Assembly: GCF_026540855.1 (NCBI RefSeq) | Contig: NZ_JALNUP010000002.1 | Coordinates: 186,001 to 250,000 of the forward strand | DNA length: 64,000 nt | Reading direction: 5' to 3' | From: Sphingomonas sp. GC_Shp_5 | GTDB taxonomy: Bacteria; Pseudomonadota; Alphaproteobacteria; Sphingomonadales; Sphingomonadaceae | Shown here: positions 11,771-20,980 of the stretch, one piece after another | Position numbering within the stretch: position 1 is the stretch's first letter | Layout of the letters: each line of letters starts with the position of its first letter | The notes under the pieces: generated by a model | The model's input: the letters and a program-made list of their open reading frames with translations, nothing else | What the model was told of the DNA's origin: nothing | The model's database searches: none | Program-made: the position numbers and the translations under genes

Positions 11771-12670
11771 ATGGTTGAGGATATTCCTGTCTCGCTGACG
11801 CTGGCCTGGAGCGAGCATCTCGGTCGCGACCGCCGTCGCTCGGTGCACACCGTGCGGGCGTACGAGGCGACTGCGGTGCGGCTGGTCGCCTTCCTCAGCG
11901 AGCATTGGGGCGGCGAAATGAGCCGTGAGCGGCTGACGCAGCTCGAGGCGGCGGACCTGCGGGCCTTCCTGGCGCAGCGGCGCGCGGAGGGGCTGGGCAA
12001 TGCATCGGCGGCGCGCGAGCTGTCGGCGGTGCGGGGCTTCCTCGCCTGGGCCAACCCCGATGCCGCGGCGCCGCGCCTCAAGGGGCCGCGGGTCAAGAAG
12101 GGATTGCCGCGCCCGATCTCGCCCGCCGAGGCGATCGCACTTGCCGAGGAGGTCGCCGACGATGCCGCCGAGCCGTGGATGGGCTTTCGCGACTGGGCGG
12201 TGCTGATGCTGCTCTACGGCGCGGGCCTTCGCATCGGCGAAGCGATCGGCTTGCCGGCCGGGGTGATGCCGCTCGGTGCCACCCTCAGCGTCACCGGCAA
12301 GCGGGACAAGACGCGGCTGGTGCCGCTGCTGCCCCAGGTCCGCGAGGCGGTGGAGCGCTATGCGGCGGCGGTGCCTTGGCCGCTGGTGCGGACCGAACCG
12401 CTGTTCCGCGGCGCCAAGGGCGGCCCGTTGTCACCGGCGGTGGTGCGCCGAGCAGTTCGCGGCGCGCGGGCGCGGTTGGGCTTGAGCGAACGGACCACGC
12501 CGCACGCGCTACGCCACAGCTTCGCCACCCATCTGCTCGGCCGTGGCGCGGATCTGCGGGCGCTGCAGGAGCTGCTCGGCCACGCCAGCCTAAGCTCGAC
12601 GCAGATCTACACTCAGGTGGATGCGGCGCATCTGCTCGACGTCTACCGCAACGCCCATCCGCGGGCGTAG
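11771..12670 (+). CDS. xerC: Tyrosine recombinase XerC
   Basis: A 299-residue site-specific recombinase that, with XerD, resolves chromosome dimers at dif. The SAM-like N-terminal domain spans about residues 5-100. All catalytic residues are present: R154 (GLRIGE), K177, H245 and R248 (HALRHS), H271 and the nucleophile Y280 (HASLSSTQIY). The start at 11771 (MVEDIPVS) was chosen because the upstream ATG at 11732 adds 13 residues not expected in the family. It is divergent from the GGDEF gene with about 71 bp between. A chromosomal housekeeping role is more likely than a phage integrase, since no mobile genes surround it. Confidence 0.92.
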   Translation: MVEDIPVSLTLAWSEHLGRDRRRSVHTVRAYEATAVRLVAFLSEHWGGEMSRERLTQLEAADLRAFLAQRRAEGLGNASAARELSAVRGFLAWANPDAAAPRLKGPRVKKGLPRPISPAEAIALAEEVADDAAEPWMGFRDWAVLMLLYGAGLRIGEAIGLPAGVMPLGATLSVTGKRDKTRLVPLLPQVREAVERYAAAVPWPLVRTEPLFRGAKGGPLSPAVVRRAVRGARARLGLSERTTPHALRHSFATHLLGRGADLRALQELLGHASLSSTQIYTQVDAAHLLDVYRNAHPRA

Positions 12671-12682
12671 CCGCCGAGCGGC

Positions 12683-13642
12683 CTAAGCCGCTCGCGCGGC
12701 GACCTTGCGTTCGATCGCATCCCAGATCAGCCCGGCGACATCGGTGCCGTCGAACCGCTCGATCGCGACGATGCCGGTCGGCGAGGTGACGTTGATCTCG
12801 GTCAGCCACTCGCCGCCGATCACGTCGATGCCGACGAACAGCAGTCCGCGACCCTTGAGCTCCGGCCCGAGCACCGCGCAGATCTCGCGCTCCTTGTCCG
12901 TCAGCTCGGTCTTCACCGCGGAGCCGCCGACCGCGAGGTTGGAGCGGATCTCGCCTTCGCCCGGCAGGCGGTTGATCGCGCCGGCAACCTCGCCATCGAC
13001 CAGCACGATGCGCTTGTCGCCCTTGGCGACCGCGGGAAGGAACGCCTGCACCATGTGCGGCTCGCGCCAGGTTTGGTTGAACACCTCGATCAGCGCCGAC
13101 AGGTTGGCGCCGTCGCTGCCGACCTTGAAGATCGCCTTGCCGCCGTTGCCGTGGAGCGGCTTGATCACGATCTCGCCATGCTCGGCGAGGAACGCGCGGG
13201 CCTCGTCGAGGCTGCGGGTGATCAGCGTCGGCGGCATGAACTGCGCGTAATCGAGCACGAACACCTTCTCGGGCGCGTTGCGGACGCTGACGGGATCGTT
13301 GACCACCAGGGTGCGGCCGGCGATCCGCTCGAGCAGATGGGTGGCGGTGATATAGCCGAGGTCGAACGGCGGATCCTGGCGCATCAGCACGACATCGGCC
13401 TCGGCCCCAAGATCGAGGCTCACCGGATCGCCTGCCGCAAAATGATCGCCGACCACGCGCTGTACCTTCACCGGCCGCGCTGCTGCCCACACCCGGCCGG
13501 CCGCATAATTGAGATCCTCAGCGGCATAATGAAACAGCCGGTGCCCGCGCGCCTGCGCCGACAGCATCAGCGCGAAGCTCGAATCGCCCGCGATGTTGAT
13601 GCTTTCCAGCGGATCCATCTGGACGGCGACGGTAAGGCTCAT
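12683..13642 (-). CDS. gshB: Glutathione synthase
   Basis: A 319-residue ATP-grasp enzyme that joins gamma-glutamylcysteine and glycine to make glutathione. Recognisable segments are the N-terminal VAVQMDPLESINIAGDSSF, the metal and ATP-binding KPLHGNGGKAIF loop, and the C-terminal GIDVIGGEWLTEINVTSPTG, which is diagnostic for GshB. The start at 13642 (MSLTVAVQ) is taken at the first conserved residue; an upstream GTG or ATG would add about ten. It is in the usual alphaproteobacterial neighbourhood yraN-rsmI on the same strand, convergent with xerC. Confidence 0.97.
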   Translation of the reverse strand: MSLTVAVQMDPLESINIAGDSSFALMLSAQARGHRLFHYAAEDLNYAAGRVWAAARPVKVQRVVGDHFAAGDPVSLDLGAEADVVLMRQDPPFDLGYITATHLLERIAGRTLVVNDPVSVRNAPEKVFVLDYAQFMPPTLITRSLDEARAFLAEHGEIVIKPLHGNGGKAIFKVGSDGANLSALIEVFNQTWREPHMVQAFLPAVAKGDKRIVLVDGEVAGAINRLPGEGEIRSNLAVGGSAVKTELTDKEREICAVLGPELKGRGLLFVGIDVIGGEWLTEINVTSPTGIVAIERFDGTDVAGLIWDAIERKVAARAA

Positions 13643-13711
13643 GCGGCAACTCCTGCAGGGACGTGCGGGCATGTAGGCGCGGGATGCAGCGAAGTCACCG
13701 GGCTGTGGCGC

Positions 13712-14065
13712 TCACCCGATCCAGGCGTTCTCGATGTGTCGGGGCCGTGCCCCCGGCGCGAGCAGGATCACGTCGACACGGATGTCGTCGCCGGCGCGGG
13801 CGTAGCGCGCCATCAGCACCTCGGCCGCCGCGGCGACCCGGGCCAGCCGGCGCTCGTCGATGGCATGATCGAGCTCGGCGACCGACTTGCGGGTCTTGAC
13901 CTCGACGAACGCCACCAGATTGCCGCGCCGCGCGACCAGATCCACCTCGCCGGCAGGCGTCCTCACCCGGCGGTCCAGGATCTGCCAGCCCTTTAGGCGC
14001 AGCCACCAGCCCGCCAGCCGCTCGCCGCGCCGACCGGCAGCCTCGGCGACGCGGCGGTCCCTCAT
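13712..14065 (-). CDS. yraN: YraN/UPF0102 family protein (putative endonuclease)
   Basis: A 117-residue protein with the UPF0102 restriction-endonuclease-like core: GEVDLVARRG followed by FVEVKTRK, giving the D...ExK residues of PD-(D/E)xK nucleases. The biological role is not established. Its ATG at 14065 overlaps the rsmI stop by four bases (ATGA), so it is translated with rsmI. Longer readings upstream in this frame run through rsmI and are not real. Confidence 0.92.
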   Translation of the reverse strand: MRDRRVAEAAGRRGERLAGWWLRLKGWQILDRRVRTPAGEVDLVARRGNLVAFVEVKTRKSVAELDHAIDERRLARVAAAAEVLMARYARAGDDIRVDVILLAPGARPRHIENAWIG

Positions 14066-14946
14066 TGCGGCGCCGTGTCCTTCATCGCCAGCGCTCGGGC
14101 GTAGAGCTTCTTGCGGTCCAGCCCCAGCCGCTTGGCGACCTCGCCCGCTGCCTTGGCGATCGGCAGCCTCGTCAACGCCTCGGCAAGCGCAGCGTCGGCG
14201 TCTTGCTCGGTCGCCGGCGGTGCGTCGCCCGGCGGCGCCACCACCACCACGATCTCGCCCCTCGGCGGGGCGTCGGCGTAGCGCACGGCGAGGCTGGCGA
14301 GGGTGCCGGTGACTGCCTCCTCGAATCGTTTGGTGATCTCGCGCGTCACCGCCGCCTCGCGATCGCCGAGTACGGCGGCGAGCGTCGCCAGGCAGGCGCC
14401 GAGGCGGGGCCCCGACTCGTAGAGCACCAGCGTCGCGCGGACGCCGGCCACCTCGGCAATCGCATCGGCGCGCGCCTTCTCCTTGGGCGGCAGGAAACCA
14501 AGGAAGAGGAAGCGGTCGGTCGGCAAGCCGGCGAGCGTCAGCGCCGCCACCGCCGCGCACGGGCCGGGGATGGTGACGACGAGGTGTCCGGCAGCGCGCG
14601 CGTCGCGCACCAATTTGTAGCCCGGATCGGAAATCAGCGGCGTACCGGCATCGGAAACGAGCGCTACCGCCTCGCGCGCCATTCGCGCGATCAGCCCGGG
14701 GCGGACGCCCTCGGCGTTGTGGTCGTGATAGGGCATCATCGGCCGCTTGACGCCAATGTGGCGCAGCAGCCCGGCGGTCACGCGGCTGTCCTCCACCGCG
14801 ACCACGTCGGCGCGGGCGAGGATGTCGGCCGCGCGCGGCGATAGGTCACCGAGATTGCCGATCGGGGTTGCAACGATGTAGAGCCCGGGATCGAGAGCCG
14901 TTGGTTCGGGCGGGTTCGTCTTCAAAGCAGTCACAAGGATCGTCAT
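14062..14946 (-). CDS. rsmI: 16S rRNA (cytidine1402-2'-O)-methyltransferase RsmI
   Basis: A 294-residue SAM-dependent methyltransferase of the tetrapyrrole-methylase fold. Hallmarks are YIVATPIGNLGDLS near the N-terminus, VAVEDSRVT, and ALVSDAGTPLISDPG. It 2'-O-methylates C1402 in the ribosomal P site. The start at 14946 (MTILVTALK) leaves 67 bp to the divergent lipoprotein gene. The C-terminal helical tail (AAGEVAKRLGLDRKKLY) is also conserved. Confidence 0.96.
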   Translation of the reverse strand: MTILVTALKTNPPEPTALDPGLYIVATPIGNLGDLSPRAADILARADVVAVEDSRVTAGLLRHIGVKRPMMPYHDHNAEGVRPGLIARMAREAVALVSDAGTPLISDPGYKLVRDARAAGHLVVTIPGPCAAVAALTLAGLPTDRFLFLGFLPPKEKARADAIAEVAGVRATLVLYESGPRLGACLATLAAVLGDREAAVTREITKRFEEAVTGTLASLAVRYADAPPRGEIVVVVAPPGDAPPATEQDADAALAEALTRLPIAKAAGEVAKRLGLDRKKLYARALAMKDTAPQ

Positions 14947-15013
14947 GGCAGAGGCAGCTACACTTGCACAGCCACGTGCAGCGTTACCGGCGGGGCCGCT
15001 GAGCGTGGAGGCC

Positions 15014-16186
15014 ATGTGGCGGCCGGCGCGCTGGCTGGCGATTGCCGCCGCGGGCCTGCTCGGCGCCTGCTCGACGGTGGTGCCGCGCGGCCCGGTCGAG
15101 GCGCCGCAGCAGCGCCCGGCCAATCGGCCGGCGGCGACCCGCCCCGACACCGTGGAGCAGGGCCTGCCGCGCGACGCCCAGCGTAACCGGGTGGCACTGC
15201 TGGTGCCGCTGTCGGGTAGCAACGCCGGGGTCGGCCGCTCGATCGCCAACGCCACCATGCTCGCGGTGCTCGACACCGGCACCGACAAGGTGCGCATCAC
15301 CAATTACGACACCGCCGGTGGCGCCGCCGCCGCGGCACGACGTGCCATCGCCGAGGGCGCGCAGCTGATCCTCGGGCCATTGCTGTCGGACGACGTTCGC
15401 GCGGTCGCGCCGATCGCCCATGCCGCGGGCGTGCCGGTGCTTGGCTTCTCCAACGATGCCAGCGTCGCCGGCGCCGGCACCTATCTGATGGGCTATGCAC
15501 CTGCCCAGTCGATCGACCGGGTGGTCGGTTATGCGCGCAGCCGGGGTGTCACCAGCTTTGCCGGGCTGGTGCCCAACGGCCTGTATGGCGAGCGCGCCTC
15601 GACGGCCTTCCTGCGCACCGTTGAAGCCGCGGGCGGCCAGGTCGTGTCGCTGCAGACCTATACCCGCGCGCCCGGCGGGATCAGCGCCGCGGTCACCCGC
15701 CTCAACACCAAGGCGCCGTTCGGCGCGGTGCTGGTCGCCGACGGCGCGACCTCGGCTGCGGCGGCGGCGCCGCTGGTCAAGCGTGGCAGCGGTGCCTCCA
15801 CACGCATCCTCGGCACCGAATTGTGGAATTCGGAAAACGGGCTCGGCGCCAAGCCAGGGCTCGCCGGCGCCTGGTTCGCGAGCGTCGCCGATGGGCTCTA
15901 CCGCCAATATGCTGCCAAATACCGCGCCCGCTACGGTGCCGCGCCGTACCGCCTGTCGAGCCTCGGCTATGACGCGGTGCTGCTGACGGTGAAGATCGCG
16001 CGCGACTGGCCGGTCGGGCGGCCGTTCCCCGAGAACAAGCTCAGCGACAGCGGCGGCTTTGCCGGCATCGATGGCGCGTTCCGCTTCGGCCGTGACGGCG
16101 TCGCCGAGCGCGCGCTCGAGGTGCAGGAGATCCAGAACGGCACCACAGTGACGGTGTCACCGGCGCCGGGCGGCTTCAGCCGCTGA
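15014..16186 (+). CDS. Penicillin-binding protein activator, LpoA/LppC-like lipoprotein
   Basis: A 390-residue outer-membrane lipoprotein with a periplasmic-binding-protein fold. The type II signal peptide has a lipobox LLGAC with Cys19. The binding fold follows, with VALLVPLSGSNAGVGRSIANA, LILGPLLSDDVRAVAP and FSNDASVAGAGTYLMGY. In gammaproteobacteria LpoA activates PBP1A; alphaproteobacterial homologues share only the C-terminal half and sit next to rsmI as here. An alternative start at 14945 has a better ribosome-binding site (AAGGA) but puts the cysteine at position 42. The 3' end overlaps convergent hemW by 11 bp. Confidence 0.88.
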   Translation: MWRPARWLAIAAAGLLGACSTVVPRGPVEAPQQRPANRPAATRPDTVEQGLPRDAQRNRVALLVPLSGSNAGVGRSIANATMLAVLDTGTDKVRITNYDTAGGAAAAARRAIAEGAQLILGPLLSDDVRAVAPIAHAAGVPVLGFSNDASVAGAGTYLMGYAPAQSIDRVVGYARSRGVTSFAGLVPNGLYGERASTAFLRTVEAAGGQVVSLQTYTRAPGGISAAVTRLNTKAPFGAVLVADGATSAAAAAPLVKRGSGASTRILGTELWNSENGLGAKPGLAGAWFASVADGLYRQYAAKYRARYGAAPYRLSSLGYDAVLLTVKIARDWPVGRPFPENKLSDSGGFAGIDGAFRFGRDGVAERALEVQEIQNGTTVTVSPAPGGFSR

Positions 16187-17339
16187 CGCGATCGAGAACC
16201 AGCGCGGGCAGGATCGCGTCGAGCAGTAGCGCGCCTGCCTCCGTGACGGCGAGGCGATCGCCGTCACGGCTGATCAGACCCTGATCGCTCATCCGTGCGG
16301 CCGCGGCGTCGTCGATCGGCGCGCGGCCGCCGGCAAGCGCGGCGACGCGGGCGAGATCGACGCCTTCGCGCAGCCGCAGGCCCATCACCAGGACCTCGGT
16401 GGCGCGGTCATGGGGATCGAGCAGCTCCTCCAGCTCCATGCCATGGCCGTTGCGCGCCACCGCTGCCAGCCAGTTCTCGGGCTTCTTGCGCCTCGCGGTC
16501 GCAAGGCCGCCGCGTCGGCCATGCGCGCCGGGGCCGACCCCGGCGTAATCGCCGTAACGCCAATAAGTGAGATTGTGCCGGCTCTCCGCGCCTAGCCGGG
16601 CATGGTTGGAGGTCTCATAGGCGGGCAGGCCGGCCGCGGCGGTCATCGCCCTCGTCGCCTCGAACAGATCGGCGGCGCTGTCGCCATCGGGGATGGTCAG
16701 CCGGCCCTGCGCCGCCTCGGTGGCGAACCGGGTGCCGGGCTCGATGGTGAGTTGATAGAGCGAGAGATGCTCGGTGCCGAACGACAGCGCCCGGGTGAGC
16801 TCGGCCTGCCAGGCCGCCATGCCCTGCCCGGGCAGCGCGTAGATCAGGTCGAAGCTGACCCGTGGAAACACCGCCTGCGCCACGTCGAGCGCTGCCAGCC
16901 CTTCGTCGACGCCATGCGCGCGGCCCAGGAAGCGCAGCGCCTCGTCGTCGAGCGATTGCAGCCCTAGCGAGGCGCGGTTGACGCCGGCGGCGGCGAGATC
17001 GGCGAAGCGCGAGGCTTCCACCGAAGATGGGTTTGCCTCCAGCGTGATCTCGATCCCCGGCGCGAATCCCCAGGCGCGCTCGGCGGCATCGAGGATCGCG
17101 GCGACGGTGGCCGGCGGCATCAGCGAAGGCGTGCCGCCGCCAAAGAAGATCGAGCCCAGCTGCCGCCCCGGCAGTTCGGCGACCTCATGAGCAAGGTCGG
17201 CGAGCAAGGCGGTGCGCCACGCGTCCTGGTCGACCGCATCGCGGACATGGCTGTTGAAATCGCAATAAGGACATTTGGAGACGCAGAACGGCCAATGGAC
17301 GTAGAGGGCGAGCGGCGCTTGTGTCTTGTCGGGGTTCAT
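16176..17339 (-). CDS. hemW: Radical SAM heme chaperone HemW
   Basis: A 387-residue radical SAM protein. The 4Fe-4S cluster motif has C19, C23 and C26 (FCVSKCPYC), and the HNLTYWR and YAGVGPGAHG segments separate HemW from true coproporphyrinogen dehydrogenase HemN. HemW binds heme and passes it to respiratory enzymes. The start at 17339 (MNPDKTQ) is 12 bp from the divergent CAP gene, so its promoter must lie inside that gene. A longer open frame upstream is antisense noise. Confidence 0.94.
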   Translation of the reverse strand: MNPDKTQAPLALYVHWPFCVSKCPYCDFNSHVRDAVDQDAWRTALLADLAHEVAELPGRQLGSIFFGGGTPSLMPPATVAAILDAAERAWGFAPGIEITLEANPSSVEASRFADLAAAGVNRASLGLQSLDDEALRFLGRAHGVDEGLAALDVAQAVFPRVSFDLIYALPGQGMAAWQAELTRALSFGTEHLSLYQLTIEPGTRFATEAAQGRLTIPDGDSAADLFEATRAMTAAAGLPAYETSNHARLGAESRHNLTYWRYGDYAGVGPGAHGRRGGLATARRKKPENWLAAVARNGHGMELEELLDPHDRATEVLVMGLRLREGVDLARVAALAGGRAPIDDAAAARMSDQGLISRDGDRLAVTEAGALLLDAILPALVLDRVSG

Positions 17340-17351
17340 CTTGGCGCCGAT

Positions 17352-17915
17352 ATGGACCTCGCCATGCTCAAACGCCACCTTCTCGCCGCGATGCTGCTGC
17401 TCACCGCCTGCGCACAGGTGCCCGGACGCGTCGTCGAGCCGCGCACCAGCGATCAGCCGGCGCCGCGTGGGGCGGGGTTGCTCCGCCAGGCGATGCTGGC
17501 CGGGCAGAATGCCGCGCGCGCCGAGGTGGGCGTGCCGCCGCTGGTGTGGGACGAGCGGCTGGCGGATTCGGCACGAGCCTATGCGCAGACGATGGCACGA
17601 ACCGGCAAGTTCGAGCACGCCAAGCAGCCGATCGACATGAGCCGGCAGGGCGAGAACCTATGGACCGGCACGCGCTACGCTTATGGCTATGACGAAATGG
17701 TCGGCCACTGGGTGGCCGAGAAGAAGGATTTCGTGAACCTGCCGACGCCCAACTTCAGCCGCAGCGGGCGCTGGGAGGATGTCGCCCATTACACTCAGAT
17801 CGTCTGGCGCGGCTCGACCGCGATGGGCTGCGCGATGGCGAGCAGCCCGACCGATGATTATCTGGTCTGTCGCTACTCGCCGCCGGGCAATGTCTGGGGC
17901 CACGCGGCGTTCTGA
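17352..17915 (+). CDS. CAP-domain (SCP/PR-1-like) lipoprotein
   Basis: About 187 residues. A signal peptide with lipobox LLTAC is followed by one CAP domain: VWDERLADSARAYAQTMA, FEHAKQ, GENLWTG, VGHWVAEKKDF and the signature HYTQIVWRGSTAMGCAM, ending YSPPGNVWG. The conserved His and Glu of the CAP cavity are present. Bacterial CAP proteins are secreted, with poorly known roles. The start may be 17352 or the ATG at 17364. The gene lies between hemW and rdgB but reads opposite to both, so it is likely its own unit. Confidence 0.88.
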   Translation: MDLAMLKRHLLAAMLLLTACAQVPGRVVEPRTSDQPAPRGAGLLRQAMLAGQNAARAEVGVPPLVWDERLADSARAYAQTMARTGKFEHAKQPIDMSRQGENLWTGTRYAYGYDEMVGHWVAEKKDFVNLPTPNFSRSGRWEDVAHYTQIVWRGSTAMGCAMASSPTDDYLVCRYSPPGNVWGHAAF

Positions 17916-17936
17916 AGCCGCCGTGCGTGCGCCGGT

Positions 17937-18575
17937 TCAGAAGATTGCTGCGACCATCTGCTTGAACGCCGCGGCGCGGTGGCTGATCGCCTGCTTCTCC
18001 TCGGGTGCCAGTTCGGCGAACGTCCGCGTCTCGCCGTGCGGCACGAACACCGGGTCGTAGCCGAAGCCGACGGTGCCGCGCGGCGGCCAGGTCAGCGCGC
18101 CCTCGGCGCGGCCCTCGAACCATTCGACATGGCCGTCGGGCCAGGCAAGCGCGAGCACCGAGACAAAATGCGCGTCGCGACCGGCATCCGGCCCCTTGGC
18201 GGCGAGCGCGTCTTCCACCTTGCGCATTGCCAGGTTCCAGTCGCGCCCGCTCGGCGTCTCCGCCCAATTGGCGGTGTACACCCCCGGGTCACCGTTCAGC
18301 GCATCGACGCACAGCCCGCTGTCGTCCGCCAGCGCCGGCAAACCCGACAGATCGGCGGCGCTGCGGGCTTTTAGTTCGGCGTTGGCGAAGAAGGTGGTGC
18401 CGGTCTCCTCGGGCTCGGGAAGATCGAGCGCCGCTGCCAACACCGTTTCGATGCCATAAGGCCGCAACAGCGCCTCGATCTCCCGGACCTTGCCGGCATT
18501 GTGGCTGGCGATCACCAGCTTGCCCGGCTGGAGCTTGCGGATGGCCTGGCGACCGGTGTCGGCGGCGTTGGTCAT
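17937..18575 (-). CDS. rdgB: XTP/dITP diphosphatase (RdgB/HAM1 family)
   Basis: A 212-residue house-cleaning NTPase that hydrolyses XTP and dITP to keep deaminated purines out of DNA. Motifs: [18 protein letters not shown] at the start, [15 protein letters not shown], a [13 protein letters not shown] segment, and the C-terminal [18 protein letters not shown] that binds the base. The start at 18575 overlaps the rph stop by four bases, so the two are translationally coupled. Confidence 0.96.
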   Translation of the reverse strand: MTNAADTGRQAIRKLQPGKLVIASHNAGKVREIEALLRPYGIETVLAAALDLPEPEETGTTFFANAELKARSAADLSGLPALADDSGLCVDALNGDPGVYTANWAETPSGRDWNLAMRKVEDALAAKGPDAGRDAHFVSVLALAWPDGHVEWFEGRAEGALTWPPRGTVGFGYDPVFVPHGETRTFAELAPEEKQAISHRAAAFKQMVAAIF

Positions 18576-19285
18576 GCGGTTGCCCGTTCCTGCGCGGCGA
18601 AGATGTCGGTGCAGCCGATCCGCGCCAGCCGCAGCAGGCGCAGCAGCGCCTCCTCGTCATAGGTCGCATGCTCGGCCGTGGCCTGCGCCTCGGCGATATG
18701 GCCGTTCTCGAGCAGCACGAAATTGGCGTCGGCGTCGGCGTTCGAATCCTCGTCATAGTCGAGGTCGAGCACCGGCGTGCCCTGGTAGATGCCGCAGGAG
18801 ACGGCGGCGACCTTCTGCTTGATCGGATCGGCCGACAGCTTGCCCTCGACGAGCAGCTTGTTGACCGCGAGCCGCATCGCAACCCAGGCGCCGGAGATCG
18901 ACGCGGTGCGCGTGCCGCCATCGGCCTGGATCACGTCGCAATCGAGCACGATCTGGCGCTCGCCGAGCAGCTTCATGTCCATCACCGAGCGCAGGCTGCG
19001 GCCGATCAGCCGCTGGATCTCCTGGGTACGGCCTGATTGCTTGCCCTTGGCCGCCTCGCGGTTGGAGCGGGTGTGGGTGGCGCGCGGCAGCATGCCATAT
19101 TCCGCCGTCACCCAGCCTTCGCCCTTGCCGCGCATGAACGGCGGCACCCGCTCCTCGATCGAGGCGGTGACGAGCACGCGCGTGTCGCCGAAGCCGATCA
19201 GCACCGACCCTTCCGCATGGCGGGTGAAATGGGGCTGGATGGTGATGGCACGCATCTGGTCTGGCGTGCGGCCGCTGGGGCGCAT
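18572..19285 (-). CDS. rph: Ribonuclease PH
   Basis: A 237-residue phosphate-dependent 3'-5' exoribonuclease that trims tRNA 3' ends. It starts [12 protein letters not shown] and carries [40 protein letters not shown] and [17 protein letters not shown], all strongly conserved. The rph-rdgB order with ATGA overlap is a standard bacterial arrangement. It diverges from the DUF6438-like lipoprotein gene. Confidence 0.97.
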   Translation of the reverse strand: MRPSGRTPDQMRAITIQPHFTRHAEGSVLIGFGDTRVLVTASIEERVPPFMRGKGEGWVTAEYGMLPRATHTRSNREAAKGKQSGRTQEIQRLIGRSLRSVMDMKLLGERQIVLDCDVIQADGGTRTASISGAWVAMRLAVNKLLVEGKLSADPIKQKVAAVSCGIYQGTPVLDLDYDEDSNADADANFVLLENGHIAEAQATAEHATYDEEALLRLLRLARIGCTDIFAAQERATA

Positions 19286-19369
19286 GAAATGAGTCTCCTG
19301 TCGTTCAGGTGCGGAGCCCTAGACGGCGGTGGGCTGCGGCGCCAGTAGCCGCGCTTCCGGGAGAGACAG

Positions 19370-19885
19370 ATGATCAAGACCATGACCGCGGGCCTGTGCG
19401 CGCCGATCGCCCTCTTGGCGCTGGCGGGGTGCGCGACGCCAGGCCAGGTGCCGGTCACCACCGCGGCGCCAGCTGGGGGGATCGAAACGATCCGCTATGC
19501 CACCACCGCCTGCCATGGCTTCTGCCCGGTCTATACGGTGACGGTATCGTCGGACGGCGTCGGCGTGTTCGAGGGCGAGCAGCACGTCGCCGCGACCGGT
19601 GCGCACCGCTTCACGGTGACGCCCGCCCAGTTCCTCGGCTTCAAGCAGCGGCTCGCGCCGTTCCGGCCCGCCGGCGAGGCCGTCTACCAGCCCGACCAGC
19701 CGCTGTGCGGCCCGGCCGTGACCGATCTGCCGGGGGTCGACATCCGCTGGCAGCAGCCGGGGACGGCATCGAGCCATCTCGATTTCTACTACGGCTGCGG
19801 CGGCGAACCGGCGCGGACGATGCGCGACGGCCTGCGCGCCGCGCCCGAGGCGCTGCCGATCGCCGATCTGATCGGCAAGCGTTGA
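19370..19885 (+). CDS. DUF6438-like lipoprotein
   Basis: A 171-residue predicted lipoprotein: basic N-terminus, hydrophobic stretch and lipobox LALAGC with Cys21. The mature part contains TACHGFCPVYTVTVSSDG, a Cys-rich strand pair that I associate with the DUF6438 family, and further cysteines at CGPAV and YYGCGGE that could form disulfides. Function unknown. The ATG at 19370 follows GGGAGAGA at ideal spacing. It lies 30 bp upstream of hrcA on the same strand and may be co-transcribed with hrcA-grpE. Confidence 0.75.
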   Translation: MIKTMTAGLCAPIALLALAGCATPGQVPVTTAAPAGGIETIRYATTACHGFCPVYTVTVSSDGVGVFEGEQHVAATGAHRFTVTPAQFLGFKQRLAPFRPAGEAVYQPDQPLCGPAVTDLPGVDIRWQQPGTASSHLDFYYGCGGEPARTMRDGLRAAPEALPIADLIGKR

Positions 19886-19915
19886 GTCGTTGAGCGTGGG
19901 GCGAAGCCCGCCTAC

Positions 19916-20968
19916 ATGTCGCTGATGGTCGCACCCCCCGTGTCCGAACTGACCGATCGCGCCCGCGACATCTTTCGCGCGGTGGTGGACGGCTATGTCG
20001 ACAGCGGCATGCCGATGGGATCGAAGAGCATCGCGCTCGCCTCCGGGCTCAACCTGTCGCCGGCGTCGATCCGCAACGTCATGCAGGAGCTGGAGGAACT
20101 GGGGCTGCTCGCCAGCCCGCACACCAGCGCCGGGCGGATCCCCACCGAGCGCGGTCTGCGATTGTTTGTCGACGGCATGATGCAGGCGCTTGAGCCGAGC
20201 GCGGAAGAACGCGCCGCGATCGAGGCGCGGGCCGGGGTGGGTGGTCCGGTGGAGGAGGCGCTGGCGGCGACCACCGCGGCGCTCTCCGGCCTGTCGGCCT
20301 GCGCGGGGCTGGTGATGGTCCCCAAGCGCGAGCTGGCGCTGCGATCGATCGGTTTCGTCGCGCTGTCGCCGACGCAGGGCATGGCGGTGCTGGTCAGCGA
20401 GGATGGCTCGGTGGAGAACCGAGTGATCCAGCTGCCGGCGGGGATGACCTCCTCGGCGCTGGCCGAGGCGGGCAATTACATGACGGCGACGCTGTCCGGG
20501 CTGACGCTGGCCGAAGCGCGTAGCCGGGTAGAGCGCGAACTGGCGGAAGGGCAGGCGGCGCTCGACGGCGCCGCGCGCTCGCTGGTCGAGCAGGGCCTCG
20601 CGGTGTGGAGCGAGGACGGTAACCGCCGCCCGGTGCTGATCGTGCGCGGGCAGGGACGGCTGATCGACACCGCCGCGGCCGCCGACCTCGAACGGGTCCG
20701 CGACCTGCTCGACGATCTCGAGGGCAAGCAGGAGATCGCCCATCTGCTGGACAGCGCCCGTGCCGGCGATTCCACCCGCATCTTCATCGGCGCGGAGAAC
20801 AAATTGTTCGCGCTGTCGGGCTCGTCGGTGATCGCGCGGCCGTTCCGTGGCCCCGGCGGGCGGGTGGTCGGCGTGGTGGGCGTGATCGGGCCGACGCGGT
20901 TGAACTATGCCCGCGTCGTGCCCATGGTGGATTTCACAGCGGCGACCATCGCCCGATTGATGGCCTGA
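19916..20968 (+). CDS. hrcA: Heat-inducible transcription repressor HrcA
   Basis: A 350-residue HrcA with the winged-helix N-terminus (DIFRAVVDGYVDSGMPMGSK, SPASIRNVMQELEELGLL) followed by the GAF-like core. HrcA represses groESL and sometimes dnaK by binding CIRCE inverted repeats. I saw no CIRCE-like GCACTC-N9-GAGTGC pattern before hrcA, grpE or dnaK, so its targets are probably elsewhere. The start may be 19916 or the ATG at 19925. grpE follows 12 bp downstream. Confidence 0.95.
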   Translation: MSLMVAPPVSELTDRARDIFRAVVDGYVDSGMPMGSKSIALASGLNLSPASIRNVMQELEELGLLASPHTSAGRIPTERGLRLFVDGMMQALEPSAEERAAIEARAGVGGPVEEALAATTAALSGLSACAGLVMVPKRELALRSIGFVALSPTQGMAVLVSEDGSVENRVIQLPAGMTSSALAEAGNYMTATLSGLTLAEARSRVERELAEGQAALDGAARSLVEQGLAVWSEDGNRRPVLIVRGQGRLIDTAAAADLERVRDLLDDLEGKQEIAHLLDSARAGDSTRIFIGAENKLFALSGSSVIARPFRGPGGRVVGVVGVIGPTRLNYARVVPMVDFTAATIARLMA

Positions 20969-20980
20969 ACAGGGAATAGA

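Noticed and set aside
11771..12670. Phage or integron integrase
   Set aside because: The tyrosine recombinase has XerC features and normal neighbours; no att repeats or phage genes follow.
14062..15303. 413-residue extended rsmI
   Set aside because: The extra N-terminus is antisense to the lipoprotein gene; the conserved protein begins at 14946.
19886..19915. CIRCE operator before hrcA
   Set aside because: No inverted GCACTC/GAGTGC with nine-base spacing.
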